Under the pieces are notes generated by a model. It was not told the DNA's origin, searched no databases, and was given only the letters and a program-made list of their open reading frames with translations. From positions 62,001 to 126,000 of the forward strand of contig SWDT01000067.1 of assembly GCA_009193035.1 (NCBI GenBank): a stretch of 64,000 nucleotides of DNA, read 5' to 3'. Source of the stretch: Halicephalobus mephisto (Eukaryota > Nematoda > Chromadorea > Rhabditida > Panagrolaimidae). The position numbers and the translations under genes were made by a program. Every line of letters begins with the position of its first letter. Position 1 is the first letter of the stretch. Positions 23,089 through 35,823 of this stretch are shown one piece after another.

Positions 23089-25989
23089 ATGAAATTTCTC
23101 GTTTTATTTTTTTTCTATTTAGTTGCAGGTAATTTTAAATTTTTTAAAATTAATACGCGATTTTTAAATTTTTTAAAATACGCGATTCAGGAGCGGAACA
23201 GGAGGCCAGGACGAACTCCATGCCTTGCTGCAGGGAGTCCATCGGAACGGCGGCTTGTCTGGACATAAAATCCAAAAATCCGAATTCGTTCAAAAATCGA
23301 TGTCAATCAGATGCCGATTTCGCAATAATCCAGTGCTGTAAATCCTGTAATACCAACGTTCCCGAGTTAGGAAGGAATCTTTTTGCCTACGGCATCAAAA
23401 GCAAACATTGCTTCGACAGACATAATAAAAAATTTTGTCAGCAGTTCCTCCATCAAGTAAGTTTTAATTTTTTTAACAAGTTCATATATGAAAATTAATT
23501 TCCCAGAGTAGACGGAGGGTCCCGTACTCCTTGTAGCCCTAACCCAGGGGCCTCTATCCTACCGTAACCCAAGTCCAAACCATTGCGAAATCGTGTAAGA
23601 TTACGAAATAATCGCCGCGCAAAACCAAAGTCGTCATGTAGGCTACCTTCGTTCGGCCATACGACAGCGCTCCCCAGCGGCATTCGCTCCCCGTTTTTCT
23701 CCTTTTCGATTCCCACCGATTTCGAAATTCTTTCTTTTTAGATTAATTTTTTTTGTTTAACTGAAACATTAAGTTAATTTAACTACAAAAAGAATTGATA
23801 TAAAAACGAAATAAATGAGATAAATCTTGCGAAAGGAGAGCTGTACGACAGCGCTCCCCAGCGGCATTCGCTCCTTATTTTTCTCCTTTTCGATTCCCAC
23901 CGATTTCGAAATTCTTTTTAAATTCTTTCTTATTTAACTGAAACATTAAGTTAATTTAACTAAAAAGAATTGATATAAAAACGAAATGAGATAAATCTTG
24001 CGAAAGAAAGGAGAGCAAATGTCGTGCAGTCGTCGTCATGTAGGCTACCTTTGTTTCGGGAAAAATTTTCGAATTTCATCTCGGGACTATTTCATTAAAA
24101 AGTCCATATATGGATTTTACGATATACGAGCTATTTCGAAACCATATAAAATCATAAAGTAATTACTACTTAAAACCAAAATTTCAGGCTAGTTTGGTTT
24201 TTAAAAAGTTCTGGAAATTTTCGCATTAGGACCATTTTGTAAAATTTGATATATGAATTTTACAGTACATGAACGATTACGAAATCTTGTGAGGTAACGA
24301 AATAATCATTATGTAAAATCAAAATTTTAGGCTAATTTTGTTCCTAAAAACTTCTAGAAATTCCCTTCGAGACCATTTTGTAGAAAAACTTAGTTTTTTT
24401 AAATATTGTTAGCATCACGCAGCTTTTGGCTACGATCATAAGACTCGAAGTAGTTCATTTCAGTAAAGTTTAGAGCGATTTCCATCGTTTTGGAGATCTT
24501 TCAAATACTTTCATTTTTATGTAATTCTTTTTTTAAATTAAATAATAATACTGAATTTCTGATAGATGGCTAAAATCGGTCAATTTTTGGTGTTCTGCGC
24601 TTTGTATTGTCGAAGTTGACAGTCAGAGGTTGAAGTCAAAGTTGATAGTCTAAGTTTGAAGTCGAAGTTTGAAGTCGAAATTGATAGTCTAAGTTGATAG
24701 CCTAAGTTTGAAGGCGAAGTTTGAAGTCGAAATTGATATTCTAAGTTCGAAGTCGAAGTTGATAGTCGAAGTTTGAAATCAAAGTTGATAGTCTAAGTTT
24801 GAAGTTTGAAATTCGGAATTAAAGTTCAGCAAAATTCAAAATTGAAATTCGAACTTTTCGTGCTAGGATAGACTTGCAGGTCATGTATGAATTCGGAAAT
24901 TCAAACATTAAGTTCTAAATATTACTTCGGATAAAGTAACTTTTTGAAATAGAAAAATCTGTGAATGCTGTTTCAGCACGAAAAGTCCAAATTTCGACCT
25001 CGAACATTGAATTCCAATTTTTACAAAACGGAGCACTGTTTTTCTGTCTATTAGGATAAAAATAGAAAAAATATCGCTAATCTTCACTGAACGACAAGAC
25101 ATGGACGACAATTATGTATTTTATTAATGACAAAAAACAACCAAGAGTCTCACTCATGATCTACAGTATTCCACAGTCCCTGGTATTCAAGTTATTTCTC
25201 CGAGTGCTCTCTAGTTTCCTTTTCTGTCCCAACAGTAATCTAATAATAGATAGGATTATATCGATTAAAAGTCAGCTCTTAAAATAGAAAATAGAAGTAT
25301 AACAATGGTCTTTAGTAGAATAATAAGGATACAGTTTATGTATTTTCTTCCACATAAGACAACCGAGAATCTCACTCATGCCCTACAGTATTCCACGGTC
25401 CTTGATTTTCACGTTATCTTCAGGTACTCTCTTTCTAGTTTAGTTTCTGTTTCAACACTGTCCCTCGCGAATGAGCTCTCTCGCTCGTTCACGGACGAAC
25501 GATTTTAGAAGTGAAATGCCAAATCTGACGAATTTGTAGACTTTTGTTGTTGGCCACCTACGTGATTTTCTGCAACCTACACTTGGAATTTTGCAGAGTA
25601 CTGATTGATTTCGAAATCATAAAAAGAAAAAATCATAATTCAAAACGAAAATTTTAGGCTATTTTGATTTCCAAAAATTCCCTTCGAGACAATATTTAAA
25701 AAATTATTTTAATATATGAAATATTTAGAAAATTATTTTTATATATAAAATGTTTAAGAAATTACTTTTATATATACTTTTTTAGAGCGGAATGTGGGCA
25801 GGAAACAACAAAGAACAAATGTCTTGTAACGGGGAATCTGCTGCTTTGGCCTTCAGAATCTGCCGTCGAACGTGCGGATTCTGCAATCCCGACATCTACG
25901 ACGAACAAAATTTTAGAGCTAATTGTCCTCAATTAAACAGTACCAGATTTTCCCTCATGTCTCCCAATCTTAAACCTGTTACAAGATAA
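23089..25989 (+). CDS. Secreted cysteine-rich ShKT-like protein 2
   Basis: Three exons: 23089-23128 (signal peptide MKFLVLFFFYLVAG), 23191-23456 and 25786-25989, phases 1 and 0; 169 residues. It matches the first ShKT gene along its length: PCCRESIGTAACLDI ... SDADFAIIQCCKSC, then CFDRHNKKFCQQF and ICRRTCGFCNP. The paralogue has no intron at the QFLHQ|SGMW position, whereas here a 2329 bp intron splits the second module. That intron contains a duplicated segment (23.65-24.0 kb), a foldback-type element (24.6-25.04 kb) and two dispersed-repeat copies (25.1-25.45 kb). Head-to-head orientation suggests a duplicated pair, possibly with a shared regulatory region. Confidence 0.88.
23655..24010. 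repeat. Direct duplication, about 185 bp, in ShKT-2 intron
   Basis: ACGACAGCGCTCCCCAGCGG followed by CATTCGCTCC and TTTTCGATTCCCACCGATTT occurs at about 23660 and 23847, with GATATAAAAACGAAATGAGA following in both. It is noticeably more GC-rich than the rest of the intron. Confidence 0.75.
24600..25040. mobile_element. Foldback-type element, copy A
   Basis: 24610-24830 is an array of AAGTTGATAGTCTAAGTTTGAAGTCG-type units. It is followed by a core whose flanks pair: GAACTTTTCGTGCT (about 24860) and AGCACGAAAAGTCC (about 24977). The core segment CTTTTTGAAATAGAAAAATC matches, in inverted orientation, the core of the larger element at 54.5-55.6 kb. The right arm is short here. Confidence 0.55.
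25113..25448. repeat. Dispersed repeat, copies 2 (25287-25448) and 3 (25113-25229)
   Basis: 25287-25448 is nearly identical to 19316-19477. 25113-25229 is an older relative (CAACCAAGAGTCTCACTCAT, TACAGTATTCCACAGTCC). The two lie tandemly inside the large ShKT-2 intron. Confidence 0.75.
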
Positions 25990-26075
25990 AGTTAATTTAC
26001 TTTTGAAATTTCCAATTTCGATAATAGACAATTAACTAGGACAAAGTAAGGGGAGCACATAAATAGAAGAATAAA

Positions 26076-26999
<924 letters not shown>

Positions 27000-28614
27000 C
27001 TGAAAGGATTTATATATAAAAAGTAATTGAAAAAGACAAACAGCAGATGCAGAAAGTTTCACAGATTCGGCGAGCTTAGAAGAGAAGCCAGAATGTCTAG
27101 AATTCAAAGGCATGCCGACAACTAGCCACGTTGGAGCAAATATCGATTTTAAAAATAAAAAAGAATTTGAATAACAACTAAGAAGGAGGGACAATCGGGG
27201 AAAAAAACAAAAATCAAGAGTTTCGCGATGGTTCCAACAACAAGAGACTCAAAGCAAAAAAGACAAAAATAGTCACCAATCGATCAAGCATCCGAAGATA
27301 TTGCGCAGTTGTCGAAATCCAAACAAAAAAGAACAAAATTCGCAATTGTTAAGTCTCGTCCCGATAAAATCGTCTAAATATCTCACATCCAGGGATTTAA
27401 AACACATAAGACACAATTCGAAACGGATTATGGAAGAAATCATTGCAGCTTTGCAGCCTCAGCCACGGCGACGTGTTTCAAACTGGCGAGTCGCCAGCAT
27501 GGCAGTTTTCGCTTCGAGAAAACCCGAAAAAAAAGAAATACTGGCATACCTGAGAAGAACGAAAAAATAAAATTAAAGTTTGAATTTTTATCGATTTAAT
27601 TAGGAAACGATAGAAACGAGAAATTCGAGATTGACGTCGGCTCGAAACTACAAATCTGGTTTTACACAATGTGAATTTTAAAAATAATAGTAATTTTGAA
27701 GTTTTTCATATATCGAAATTGAAAAATAAAATTTAAAAAAAATTAAAAATTAAATAAATTTAACTATTAATTAAATAATTATAGAATTTTATTGATTTTT
27801 AATCGATTTATGACCGTTTTTTGGAATTTTTTATGTCGAAATTCAAAAATTTTTAGAAATTTAAAATATTTAAAATTTAAAATTTTTAGAAATTTAAAAT
27901 TTTAAAATTCAAAAATTTAATTACTGATAATTATAGGATTTTATTAATCTCCAACCGATTTAGGGATGATTACGGTAGATATATATCGAAATTTAAAAAG
28001 TTGATTTAATCGAAAATAAATAACAAAAGAATCCTAAAATTAGAAATTTATTTTTATTTTTTTCAATTTCGAAATTTTATTGCTTTTTGTCAAATTTATC
28101 AATAATTTCTTCGATTTTTCATATATCAAAGTTTAAAATATAATTAGATAAAAGACAAATAATAAATCCTAAAATTAGAAATTTATTTTTATTTTTTTCA
28201 ATTTCGAAATTTTATTACTTTGTGTCAAATTTATCAATAATTTCTTCGATTTTTCATATATCAAAATTTAAAATATAATTAGATAAAAGACAAATAATGA
28301 ATCCTAAAATTAGAGAAATTTATTTTTATTTTTTTCAATTTCGAAATTTGATCGATTTATATGAAATTAAAAGACACTTGATGGACTTTGCAAAATTAAT
28401 TATTGTGCAAACATAACAAAAATAAAGTAATTTGTTTTTTCCGAATGCGTTTACCCATAGCATCGGCAACATGCTGTTGGATTAGAGCCACCGCAAAGCA
28501 ACACGTTTTTTGAGAAAAACGGGTCGCACCGACTGCCTTCAAGGAGACTCACCGCTGGATGGACGTATCGATTCTGAACAGGAAAATCAGTCCTTGATTC
28601 TGGTGTATTTCGAA
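27000..28614. other. Divergent intergenic region
   Basis: Lies between sft-4 (-) and the unrecognised gene (+), so promoters for both should be here. An ORF from ATG 27430 to stop 27570 (46 codons, Arg-rich) has no splice context and no match I recognise. 28030-28350 holds three copies of a roughly 118 bp unit (AATCCTAAAATTAGAAATTT, TTGTCAAATTTATCAATAAT, CTTCGATTTTTCATATATCA). Confidence 0.5.
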
Positions 28615-30480
28615 ATGGCTCTACCTGTTGTGTCCATGGAAGATCCCGAGCTCTTCCCCAAGACTACATCCCTCGGGATAAACACCCCTCTGAAAGAACT
28701 CAATCTAGAGGAATTCGAAAAGGTAATTTTTCCGAAAATTTAAATAATTAAAATTCCGAAAAATTCTAGAAAATTTTGAAATTTTGTGCTGGGGGGAATT
28801 TCGTTAAAAAATTAATTTTTTTAAATTTAAAATAATGTGGAAATCACAATTGGCGTTCAATCGCATTTCGCCAAAATTTAGTTTTTTTAATTTTTTGAAT
28901 AAGAATTTCTTAGAATCCAATGGAAGATTTTAAAGATTCAGAAAATAAAAACTCCGAATATTCCTAGGAAGTTTCGAAAATTCGTGTCGGGATCGTTTCG
29001 AAGGAAAATTTACTTTTGATTTCTACAGTAATGCGATTGATTTCGAAAATTCGTGCCAGGACCGTTTCGAAGGAAAATTTATTTTTGATTTCTACAGTAA
29101 TGCGATTGATTAATGAAATTCAGCTCTACAAAATTTCGGACGATGTCTGGTGGTCGAGACTTGTGATTTCGACTCGCGGATTCGTCGCGAACTACTTCAA
29201 GGACGAAGATGATCGTCTTTTTTCGACGGATGACGCCTTCATCATCATCCACAAAATTTTCGTCGAAAAAAATCACGAATTTTCGGCGATGGATTTTGTG
29301 AAACATCTGAATACGATAAACAAGATGGAAAATTTAGATTCAATTTTGACCCAACTCGAAAAAGGAATTCTGAAGTCCGGCCAGAACCCTTTCACGGACC
29401 CGGACACCTCGACCGCCTTCTCCGTCGTCTTCGGTCAGCCGAACAACGTCACGTACCGCATCGCGAATCTCCAGAAACACGCCTATCACACTTTCACGAA
29501 GATTCTGGGGATTCTGCTCCATCGTTGGACTTCCGAAAACTCAGGGACGAAGAAGAAAGGAATCAGATTCGACAAGGACCCAGAATGGCAGCCGGATGAC
29601 AGAGTAGTTCTGTTCCAAGAGTTCTACCAAGGCCAGAAATTTAAAAAATTATAAAAAATACAAATAATTTTTTAAAATTTTCGAAAAAATTTATAAAAAA
29701 ATCAAAAAAATTTTAAAATATTTAAAAAATTCCAAAAAAATATAAATAATTTTTTAAAATTTTCGAAAAAATTTTAAAATATTTAAAAAATTCCAAAAAA
29801 TACAAATAATTTTTTTAAGTTTAATTTAAAAAATTATTTTTAGGAAACAGAACATGGGTCTTGACGGATTTCGACAGACATATGATTGCCTTCTGGAGAC
29901 CTAAAGGAACCCAGATAATCTTCGGCGAAAGACAGATCGAGAAAAAGAAAAGAAGCGGCTTCAACCTCTGTGATTACTGTGGAATGCTCGAGCAGTTCCC
30001 GGAGCAATTCAAGCTCATGGACAGATTCCGGCTTTGCTCTAGTGAATGTCTCCAAGCTGTGTTTTCTCAGGTTAAAAAATAAAGAAATTTCCATAAAAAA
30101 GTAAAATTTCCATAAAAAAAGTAAAATTTTTATAAAAAAAAAGTGAAATTTCCATAAAAAAAGTAAAATTTCTATAAAAAAGTAAAATTTCCATAAGAAA
30201 AGTAAAATTTCTATAAAAAAAAGTAAAAATTTTCATTGAAAAAATAAAATTTCTATTTAAAAAAGTAAAATTTCCATAAGAAAAGTAAAATTTTTATAAA
30301 AAAAAGTAAAATTTTCATTAAAAAATAAAAATTTTCATTAAAAAAAATTAAATTTTTATTTAAAAAGTGAGATTTGTATTTAAAGAATAATATTTTTATT
30401 TTAAAAATTTTATTAAAAATATGTTATTAAAAATGCGAAAAGAAAAAACAAAACTTTAGGATTACTTTGGGGATGTGTGA
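28615..30480 (+). CDS. Unrecognised protein with C-terminal CxxC/CxxxC finger
   Basis: Proposed exons 28615-28722, 29124-29631, 29844-30070 and 30460-30480, 287 residues. I do not recognise the family. The middle is rich in aromatic and charged residues (DDVWWSRLVISTRGF, NPFTDPDTSTAFSVVFGQ, LGILLHRW). Near the C-terminus CDYCGM (about 248-253) and LCSSEC (about 269-274) give a C-x2-C / C-x3-C pattern like TRASH or MYM zinc fingers; that assignment is inference. The start is the first ATG of a frame open upstream to 28510, so it could be longer. The exon 2 donor is the weak point: best fit is a GC donor at 29632; an alternative GT donor at 29621 with acceptor after 29850 also keeps frame. The last exon adds only DYFGDV. 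Confidence 0.7.
28975..29110. repeat. 65 bp duplication just upstream of exon 2
   Basis: TCGTGTCGGGATCGTTTCGA through TTTCTACAGTAATGCGATTG occurs twice in a row, so the decoy acceptor CTACAG|TAATGCG is duplicated. Both decoys would put TAA in frame; the acceptor that fits is TGAAATTCAG at 29114-29123. Confidence 0.75.
30080..30370. repeat. Repeat AAAGTAAAATTTCCATAAAA, about 20 bp
   Basis: About twelve head-to-tail copies in the last intron of the unrecognised gene. 30490-31290, between that gene and ntl-3, is A/T-rich with a two-copy repeat (TTTTATATAAAAACATGT at about 30570 and 30707) and no gene. Confidence 0.75.
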
Positions 30481-31426
30481 ACAGGGAAAAATTTTCCGTT
30501 TGGGAGTCTCTGAAAAGATTTAGTTTTTATTTTTCTTTGAATTTTAATAAAAACCTTTATTTTTTAATATTTTTTATATAAAAACATGTGTAAAATTGCA
30601 GATAAACTTTTAAATATTCAAAAACATAAAAATTAATTAAAATTAATAAAATTTCAATGTTTAATTTTTTTGAATTTTAATAAAAATCTTTATTTTTTAA
30701 CATTTTTTATATAAAAACATGTATAAAATTATAAATCAACTTCCAAAAATATTAAAAATGATTTAAAAATACGATTTCGATGATCCTAAAAAAAATAAAA
30801 TTTAAAGTAAATAAAAATAAAAATTTAAAAAAAAATTTAAAAAACTTTTAAAAAAAATTTAAAAAATATTATTTTGAACGAAATTGAACGTTCAACTTTG
30901 TTTTTTCAATTTCACGGAAAATTCTGTTGTTTTTCTGCTGTTTTTTCATATATCAAAACACACCTAAGATTTTTAAGGAACTTCCCAAGATTCCGAAAAT
31001 ATAAAATTTAACAAAAACAATAATATTTTGATTCAAATTTTCATGTTTAATTTCTTAAATTTTCGACGAAAATCTACTTATTTTTAACTATTTTTAAATA
31101 AAAATACAAATTAAAAAAAATAAAAAATTTAATAAAAAAATAAAATTTGATTCAATGGACATTTGATGTATGAAGTGTCTGCTGTAATTATGTAGTGAGA
31201 AAATTGGAAAAATAATTTTTATTTTTTTATTTTTTTTAAATTTAAATTTTTTTTGAAATTGCGAAATTGAAGCGACGGATGTGGGGCAGGCTGCGCGCAT
31301 GGTGCGAGTGCAGCTGTTCTTTGAGCGAGAAACTCGGACGCGGAATTGTTACTTTTACTTCTCGTGCTGTTTTATAACGTTTCTGAAGTAGCTTTATTCT
31401 TATTCTTCGTTTTTGGCCTTTGCAGA

Positions 31427-33818
31427 ATGGCGGAGAAACGAAAACTTCTCCAAGAAGTGGAAAAAACGTACAAAAAGGTAAATCTTTATTAAAATTTACG
31501 ATTTATCGAATATAATCGATTGAATTATAAATTTTCAGGTTGACGAAGGCATTGAAGTTTTTGAGGAGATTATGACGAAGATGTATGAAGCCAATAGCGA
31601 GAATCAACGGGACAAGTTCCAAGACGACCTGAAACGGGAAATTAAGAAGCTCCAAAGGCTGCGTGATCTCATCAAAGGATGGCAATTCTCATCTGATATC
31701 AAGGCACGTGATTTGGATTTGGTTGTTCATATATTGATTTACGCGTTTTAGGACAAGGATAAGCTGACTCAATACAGGAGACTGATCGAATCGAAGATGG
31801 AGACTTTCAAGGATATCGAAAGGGAAAACAAGACGAAACCCCACAGCAAACAGGGACTCTCCGCAGAAGAAAAGCTGGACCCAAGGGAGAAGGAAAAAGC
31901 CGAGGCCATTGAGTGGTTCAAGGTATGTCGTGTGAAGTAACTAATCTTATTTTACAAAAGTTATTCGGAATTTTTCGCCAGATTTATTCTCTTCAATTCG
32001 CGCTTGTTTTGAAATTTCTTCTTAGATCACTTGATTAGCATATTAGGTCATATCAGTACCTAAACACACTAATATCGAAAATTAAACAATTATTGCGAAG
32101 TAAGGGAGCGAACAGCACTAGGAATAACTTTTACGAGGGAAATCTGTCTTGTGAGCCTAATTTCGACCTGAAAGTCCGATTTTTAGACGAAAATCCGGAT
32201 GATTCAAGACGAAATCGACAGAACCGATGTCAAGATGGAAACCGTGCTTTCTTCCGGTTCTGGAAGAAAACGGAAAGGAAAAGACGATGCTAACAAGGAG
32301 AAATTAGAGGAGTTGAAGAAGCACAAAGAACGACTGAACTACCATGTGACTAATTTGGAAGTCTGCATGAGGTTGGTGACGAACGATCAAAAAGAAGCCA
32401 AAGAAGTTATGGATGTACTGCAAGAGGCTGTAGAATCCTATGTAGAAGCTCTGGATCCAGATAGTGATATGAATCCGAAAGAACTTGATCCTTTTGGTAA
32501 GGAGTTATGCATATTCAAAACGAATAGGAATTGGTTATAGGAGTGTACGAAGAACTTGACATCGGCGACTTCATTCCTCAATTGGCTGGTGTAACAACGG
32601 CATCGATCGACGACGAAAAAGACGAAACGGCGACTGGAAGGTCGACGACGACGTCTCCAGCTCCTGAAGAACAGAAACCCAGGAATCCGAGCGCGGAGAA
32701 ATCCATTCCTATTCCTGTACCTGCTCCAGCGAAGGTTTCGAGAACGTTATCGAATCAAGGTGAAGAAAGGTCTTTGACTTCTCCTATACCGACTCAAACA
32801 CCTCCACCGTCGAAACCTTACAATGTGGCAGCTGCTCCGATAGGGAAAGCAATTCAGAATGTGGGAATGCCAACTCTTGCCTCGATCGTGAAGCAATCGT
32901 CGTCTCCTGTTCCTCAAAATATTGCACCATCAATGCAATCGAGTGTTCAGGGATCAGTTTATGTTGAAACTCCGAAATCCATTCCTGATTCTCCTAAATC
33001 GCTCGCGGATTCTGTTCATACTGCTATTGGTATGGAAAGCGTGGGCTCTCCACGGCCTTTGATCTCACAAGTTGTGGCCCCGCCGTTGTCTACGCAACCG
33101 CCTCAAACTCAACAACAGCTGCCTTCTGCAAGACTGGTAATTGATTTTTCTTTTCTAAAAGTTTTAAAAATTTGTATTTATATAGGATCAGAAATTAGTC
33201 ACTAGTCCTCCTGGTATTCCAACACCTCAACATTCGGAAACTCCAATGACTGCTGATGATGTTCTTCTTAGAGAATTGGCTACTATTAATAGTGATCCTA
33301 ATGCTGAAACAAAGGCTGCTGATATTCCGGCATGGCTTGGAGTGTCACCATTGGGAAGAATACAATTAACGCCAGAACAAGAAAAACAAATTCAAAGATT
33401 GGAAGATGCTCATAGAATGATGCCACATAGATTTGATAGTGAACCTCAAAGACCACAAATGCCAAGGATTCCTTATCAAAGTTTTCCATCTTATCCACAA
33501 TTTCAAAATCCAGTGTATCAAACGATGGAATATTATTTGAGGTTAACTCCGGAAACATTATTGTTTATTTTTTATTATATGGAAGGTTCTAAGGCGCAGC
33601 TGCTGGCAGCACAAGCACTGAAAAAATTGTCTTGGAGATTCCATACAAGGTATCTTATGTGGTTTCAACGTCATGAAGAACCGAAATTAATAACGGATGA
33701 ATATGAACAAGGATCGTATGTGTATTTTGACTTTGAAAGATGGGCACAACGGAAGAAGGAGCAATTCACATTTGAATATCGCTACCTCGAGGATCGTGAC
33801 TTGTCGGCACTCCTTTAG
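31427..33818 (+). CDS. ntl-3: CCR4-NOT complex subunit 3 (CNOT3/Not3-5)
   Basis: Six exons: 31427-31477, 31539-31703, 31752-31922, 32187-32496, 32541-33136, 33186-33818; 641 residues. It is a scaffold of the CCR4-NOT deadenylase complex in mRNA decay. The N-terminal coiled-coil domain is clear (MAEKRKLLQEVEKTYKK, EIKKLQRLRD, RRLIESKMETFKDIERE, EKEKAEAIEWF, ERLNYHVTNLE). A Pro/Ser/Thr-rich linker follows. The NOT box at the C-terminus contains YYLRLTPETLLFIFYYMEG, LSWRFHTRYLMWFQRHEEP and GSYVYFDFERWAQRKKEQF. Exon 2 must end AAG|GCACGT, a GC donor, because only this joins DIK to DKDKL in frame. TTTGCAG one base before the start codon is a likely trans-splice acceptor. Confidence 0.96.
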
Positions 33819-34029
33819 TATTTTTTAATTTTTTTATAGATTTGGTTATCCGAGTTGATTACTTCTAGGATGACAGCAAATGTTCGTCTGTACGGGTTGA
33901 CGAGCGATGTTGTTTTGTTTAAGGAGTGTCTGACAAGGTACGACCGATTCTGACCAGTCATAAGATTTTAATGCTTGTGTACTATATTTTAGTGTGCATT
34001 TTTCATATAAAGATGCTAACTTGAAGGTT

Positions 34030-35100
34030 TTAGGAATAGGTGAATAAGGCGAAAACGATTATTTCGCAAAAAAGGGAATCCTGAAATGTTCGAATTAGAA
34101 GGGTTTTGGGGAGTTTGGTACGTTTTGGAAGAAGTAAGAAACTTGGGTGTCGGTGTCGATGTCCCAACAACAGCCGGTGTGGATTCTGGCTCCTTGTCCT
34201 CTTTGTTCGCCGATGATTATCTCGATAAGGTACTTGTATTGAGGGAGATTTAGTTCTGGAAAAATTTAAAGTGATATATGGTTTGTGAGTTTTTAAATTT
34301 TTTGAATTCCTTCGCAGACAAGCGAGCACTACAGTAATAGAAAAAAGTCGAAAGTCTGGCAAATCACTGTCAAAAGCACTCGCTCTGTCCTTTCTCTCTC
34401 CTCTCTTTTTTTTCTCTCTTCCTCTTTCCTTTTTTCTCTTTCCTCTCTTTTTTTTCCCTCGTCTTCTTTCCTTTTTTCTCTCTTCTTTCTTCTCTCTTCC
34501 TCTCTCCTTTTTTCTCTCTCCCAAACAATCCTAAAATTTCTAAATTTTCTAATAAATTCTAAAAATTTTCTTTCAAAGTAATTTTATAAAAGTGTATATT
34601 TTAAATTTCTATGATATTATTGAAATAAGAAACAGACCAACGAGTTGTTTCCTGATGGTTTCAGCCAGTGTTTTTGAAAGTTCTCCAACAGTGGAATCTG
34701 AATATTTTTGATCTGTTAAAAGTTCTGCTGCACATTTCTCGAGAATCTGTTTTCCTGTTGTTGATCGAAATCTAAATTTTATATAAATTAAAAAAAAGTA
34801 ATGGATTTTTATATAAAATTTAAAAAATTAAGAGATTTTTATATTCAAATTTTTTAAAATTAAAGAATTTTTATATAAAAATTTACAAAATTAAGAGATT
34901 TTTATATTAAAATTTTTTAAAATTAAAGAATTTTTATATAAAAATTTACAAAATTAAGAGATTTTTATATTAAAATTTTTTTAAATTAAAGAATTTTTAT
35001 ATAAAAATTTACAAAATTAAGAGGTTTTTATATTAAAATTTAAAAAGACCTACTTGTTGTTGAGATTAGGCCTGAGAACAAGACCGTCCGTTTTCTCCAT
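34030..35100 (-). CDS. dylt-2: Tctex-type dynein light chain (DYNLT2B-like)
   Basis: Exons 35100-35054, 34771-34638, 34255-34122 and 34080-34030; phases 2, 1, 0 close; 121 residues. Tctex-type light chains bind dynein intermediate chains; the DYNLT2B branch belongs to dynein-2, the retrograde ciliary motor (family knowledge). Matches include VLRPNLNNKF, YKYLIEIIIGEQRGQGARI, CCWDIDTDT and FFQNDSLFC. The last junction crosses a 41 nt intron (34081-34121); reading through it instead would add eight residues and stop, replacing the conserved NDSLFC end. TCTTTCCAG just before ATG suggests trans-splicing. The 3' end lies 211 bp from the ntl-3 stop. Intron 1 holds a roughly 63 bp AT-rich repeat (34790-35045). 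Confidence 0.93.
34300..34385. repeat. Short inverted-repeat element, copy 1
   Basis: Ends GACAAGCGAGCAC and GCACTCGCTCTGTC are inverted; the middle reads GTCTGGCAAATCACTGTC. A second copy is at about 50917-50993 in the cdc-7 intron and a third, partial, at about 25465-25545. Flanking it to 34520 is a CT-rich run (TCTCTCTTCCTCTTTCC). Confidence 0.55.
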
Positions 35101-35289
35101 TTCTGGAAAGACTGGTTAATCAATTTTCGAACTGGCTTGTTGTCATGGAGATAGAAAAATTTCACTTTTATTCAACAAAAACTTGAACAAGATTACCCAT
35201 GGAAAAATTGAGATTTTTCAAAATAATATGTCAAAGAAACCAAAGCGTTTTCATCAAGACCCGTAATTGAAAAATGTACATCGATTGAA

Positions 35290-35740
35290 ATTCAGTGGAA
35301 ATTTCTAAGATTTAGAAAGTTTCGAAAACTTCACAGAGGTTTCTAGAGTGTTCTAGTATCCTGAAGAAGTTTCTAGAATCTCTCTAGGATTCCGTAAAAG
35401 TTTCTAGAATCTCCCTAGAATTCCGTAAAAGCTTCTAAAATCTACTTAGAATTCTAAAAAAACTTCTAGAATCTTTCTAGTATCCTGAAGAAGTTTCTAG
35501 AATCTCCCTAGGATTCTGGAAAAACTTCTGAAATTTTTTTAGAATTGCTTAGAGTTATTAAAATTCCCTCAAGTTTCTGTTGGGACTTCTGAAGCTTTCT
35601 AGAATCCAGTAGAAGATTTTAAAACTTCCAAGAAATCTTATAGCTTCCGGAATCTTGTTGGAATTCTGTAGGATTTTCTAGAAGTTTCTAAACTCAGAAT
35701 TTTTCCAAGATTCTGTGGAATTTTCTAGAAAAATTCCAAA
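35290..35740. repeat. Degenerate repeat TTTCTAGAATCTCCCTAGGATTCCG
   Basis: About eight copies of a 38 bp unit between trk-1 and the dynein light chain gene. It lies downstream of the trk-1 stop, probably past the 3' UTR. Confidence 0.7.
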
Positions 35741-35823
35741 ATTACTATTTGAAACTAAAAACATGTAGAAATTCGTCTCAAGACCGTTTCGCGACAACTT
35801 CTACTTCTGAGGCTACAGTATGC

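Noticed and set aside
33298..33558. Minus-strand frame inside ntl-3
   Set aside because: Antisense of the NOT-box exon, which has strong family matches on the plus strand.
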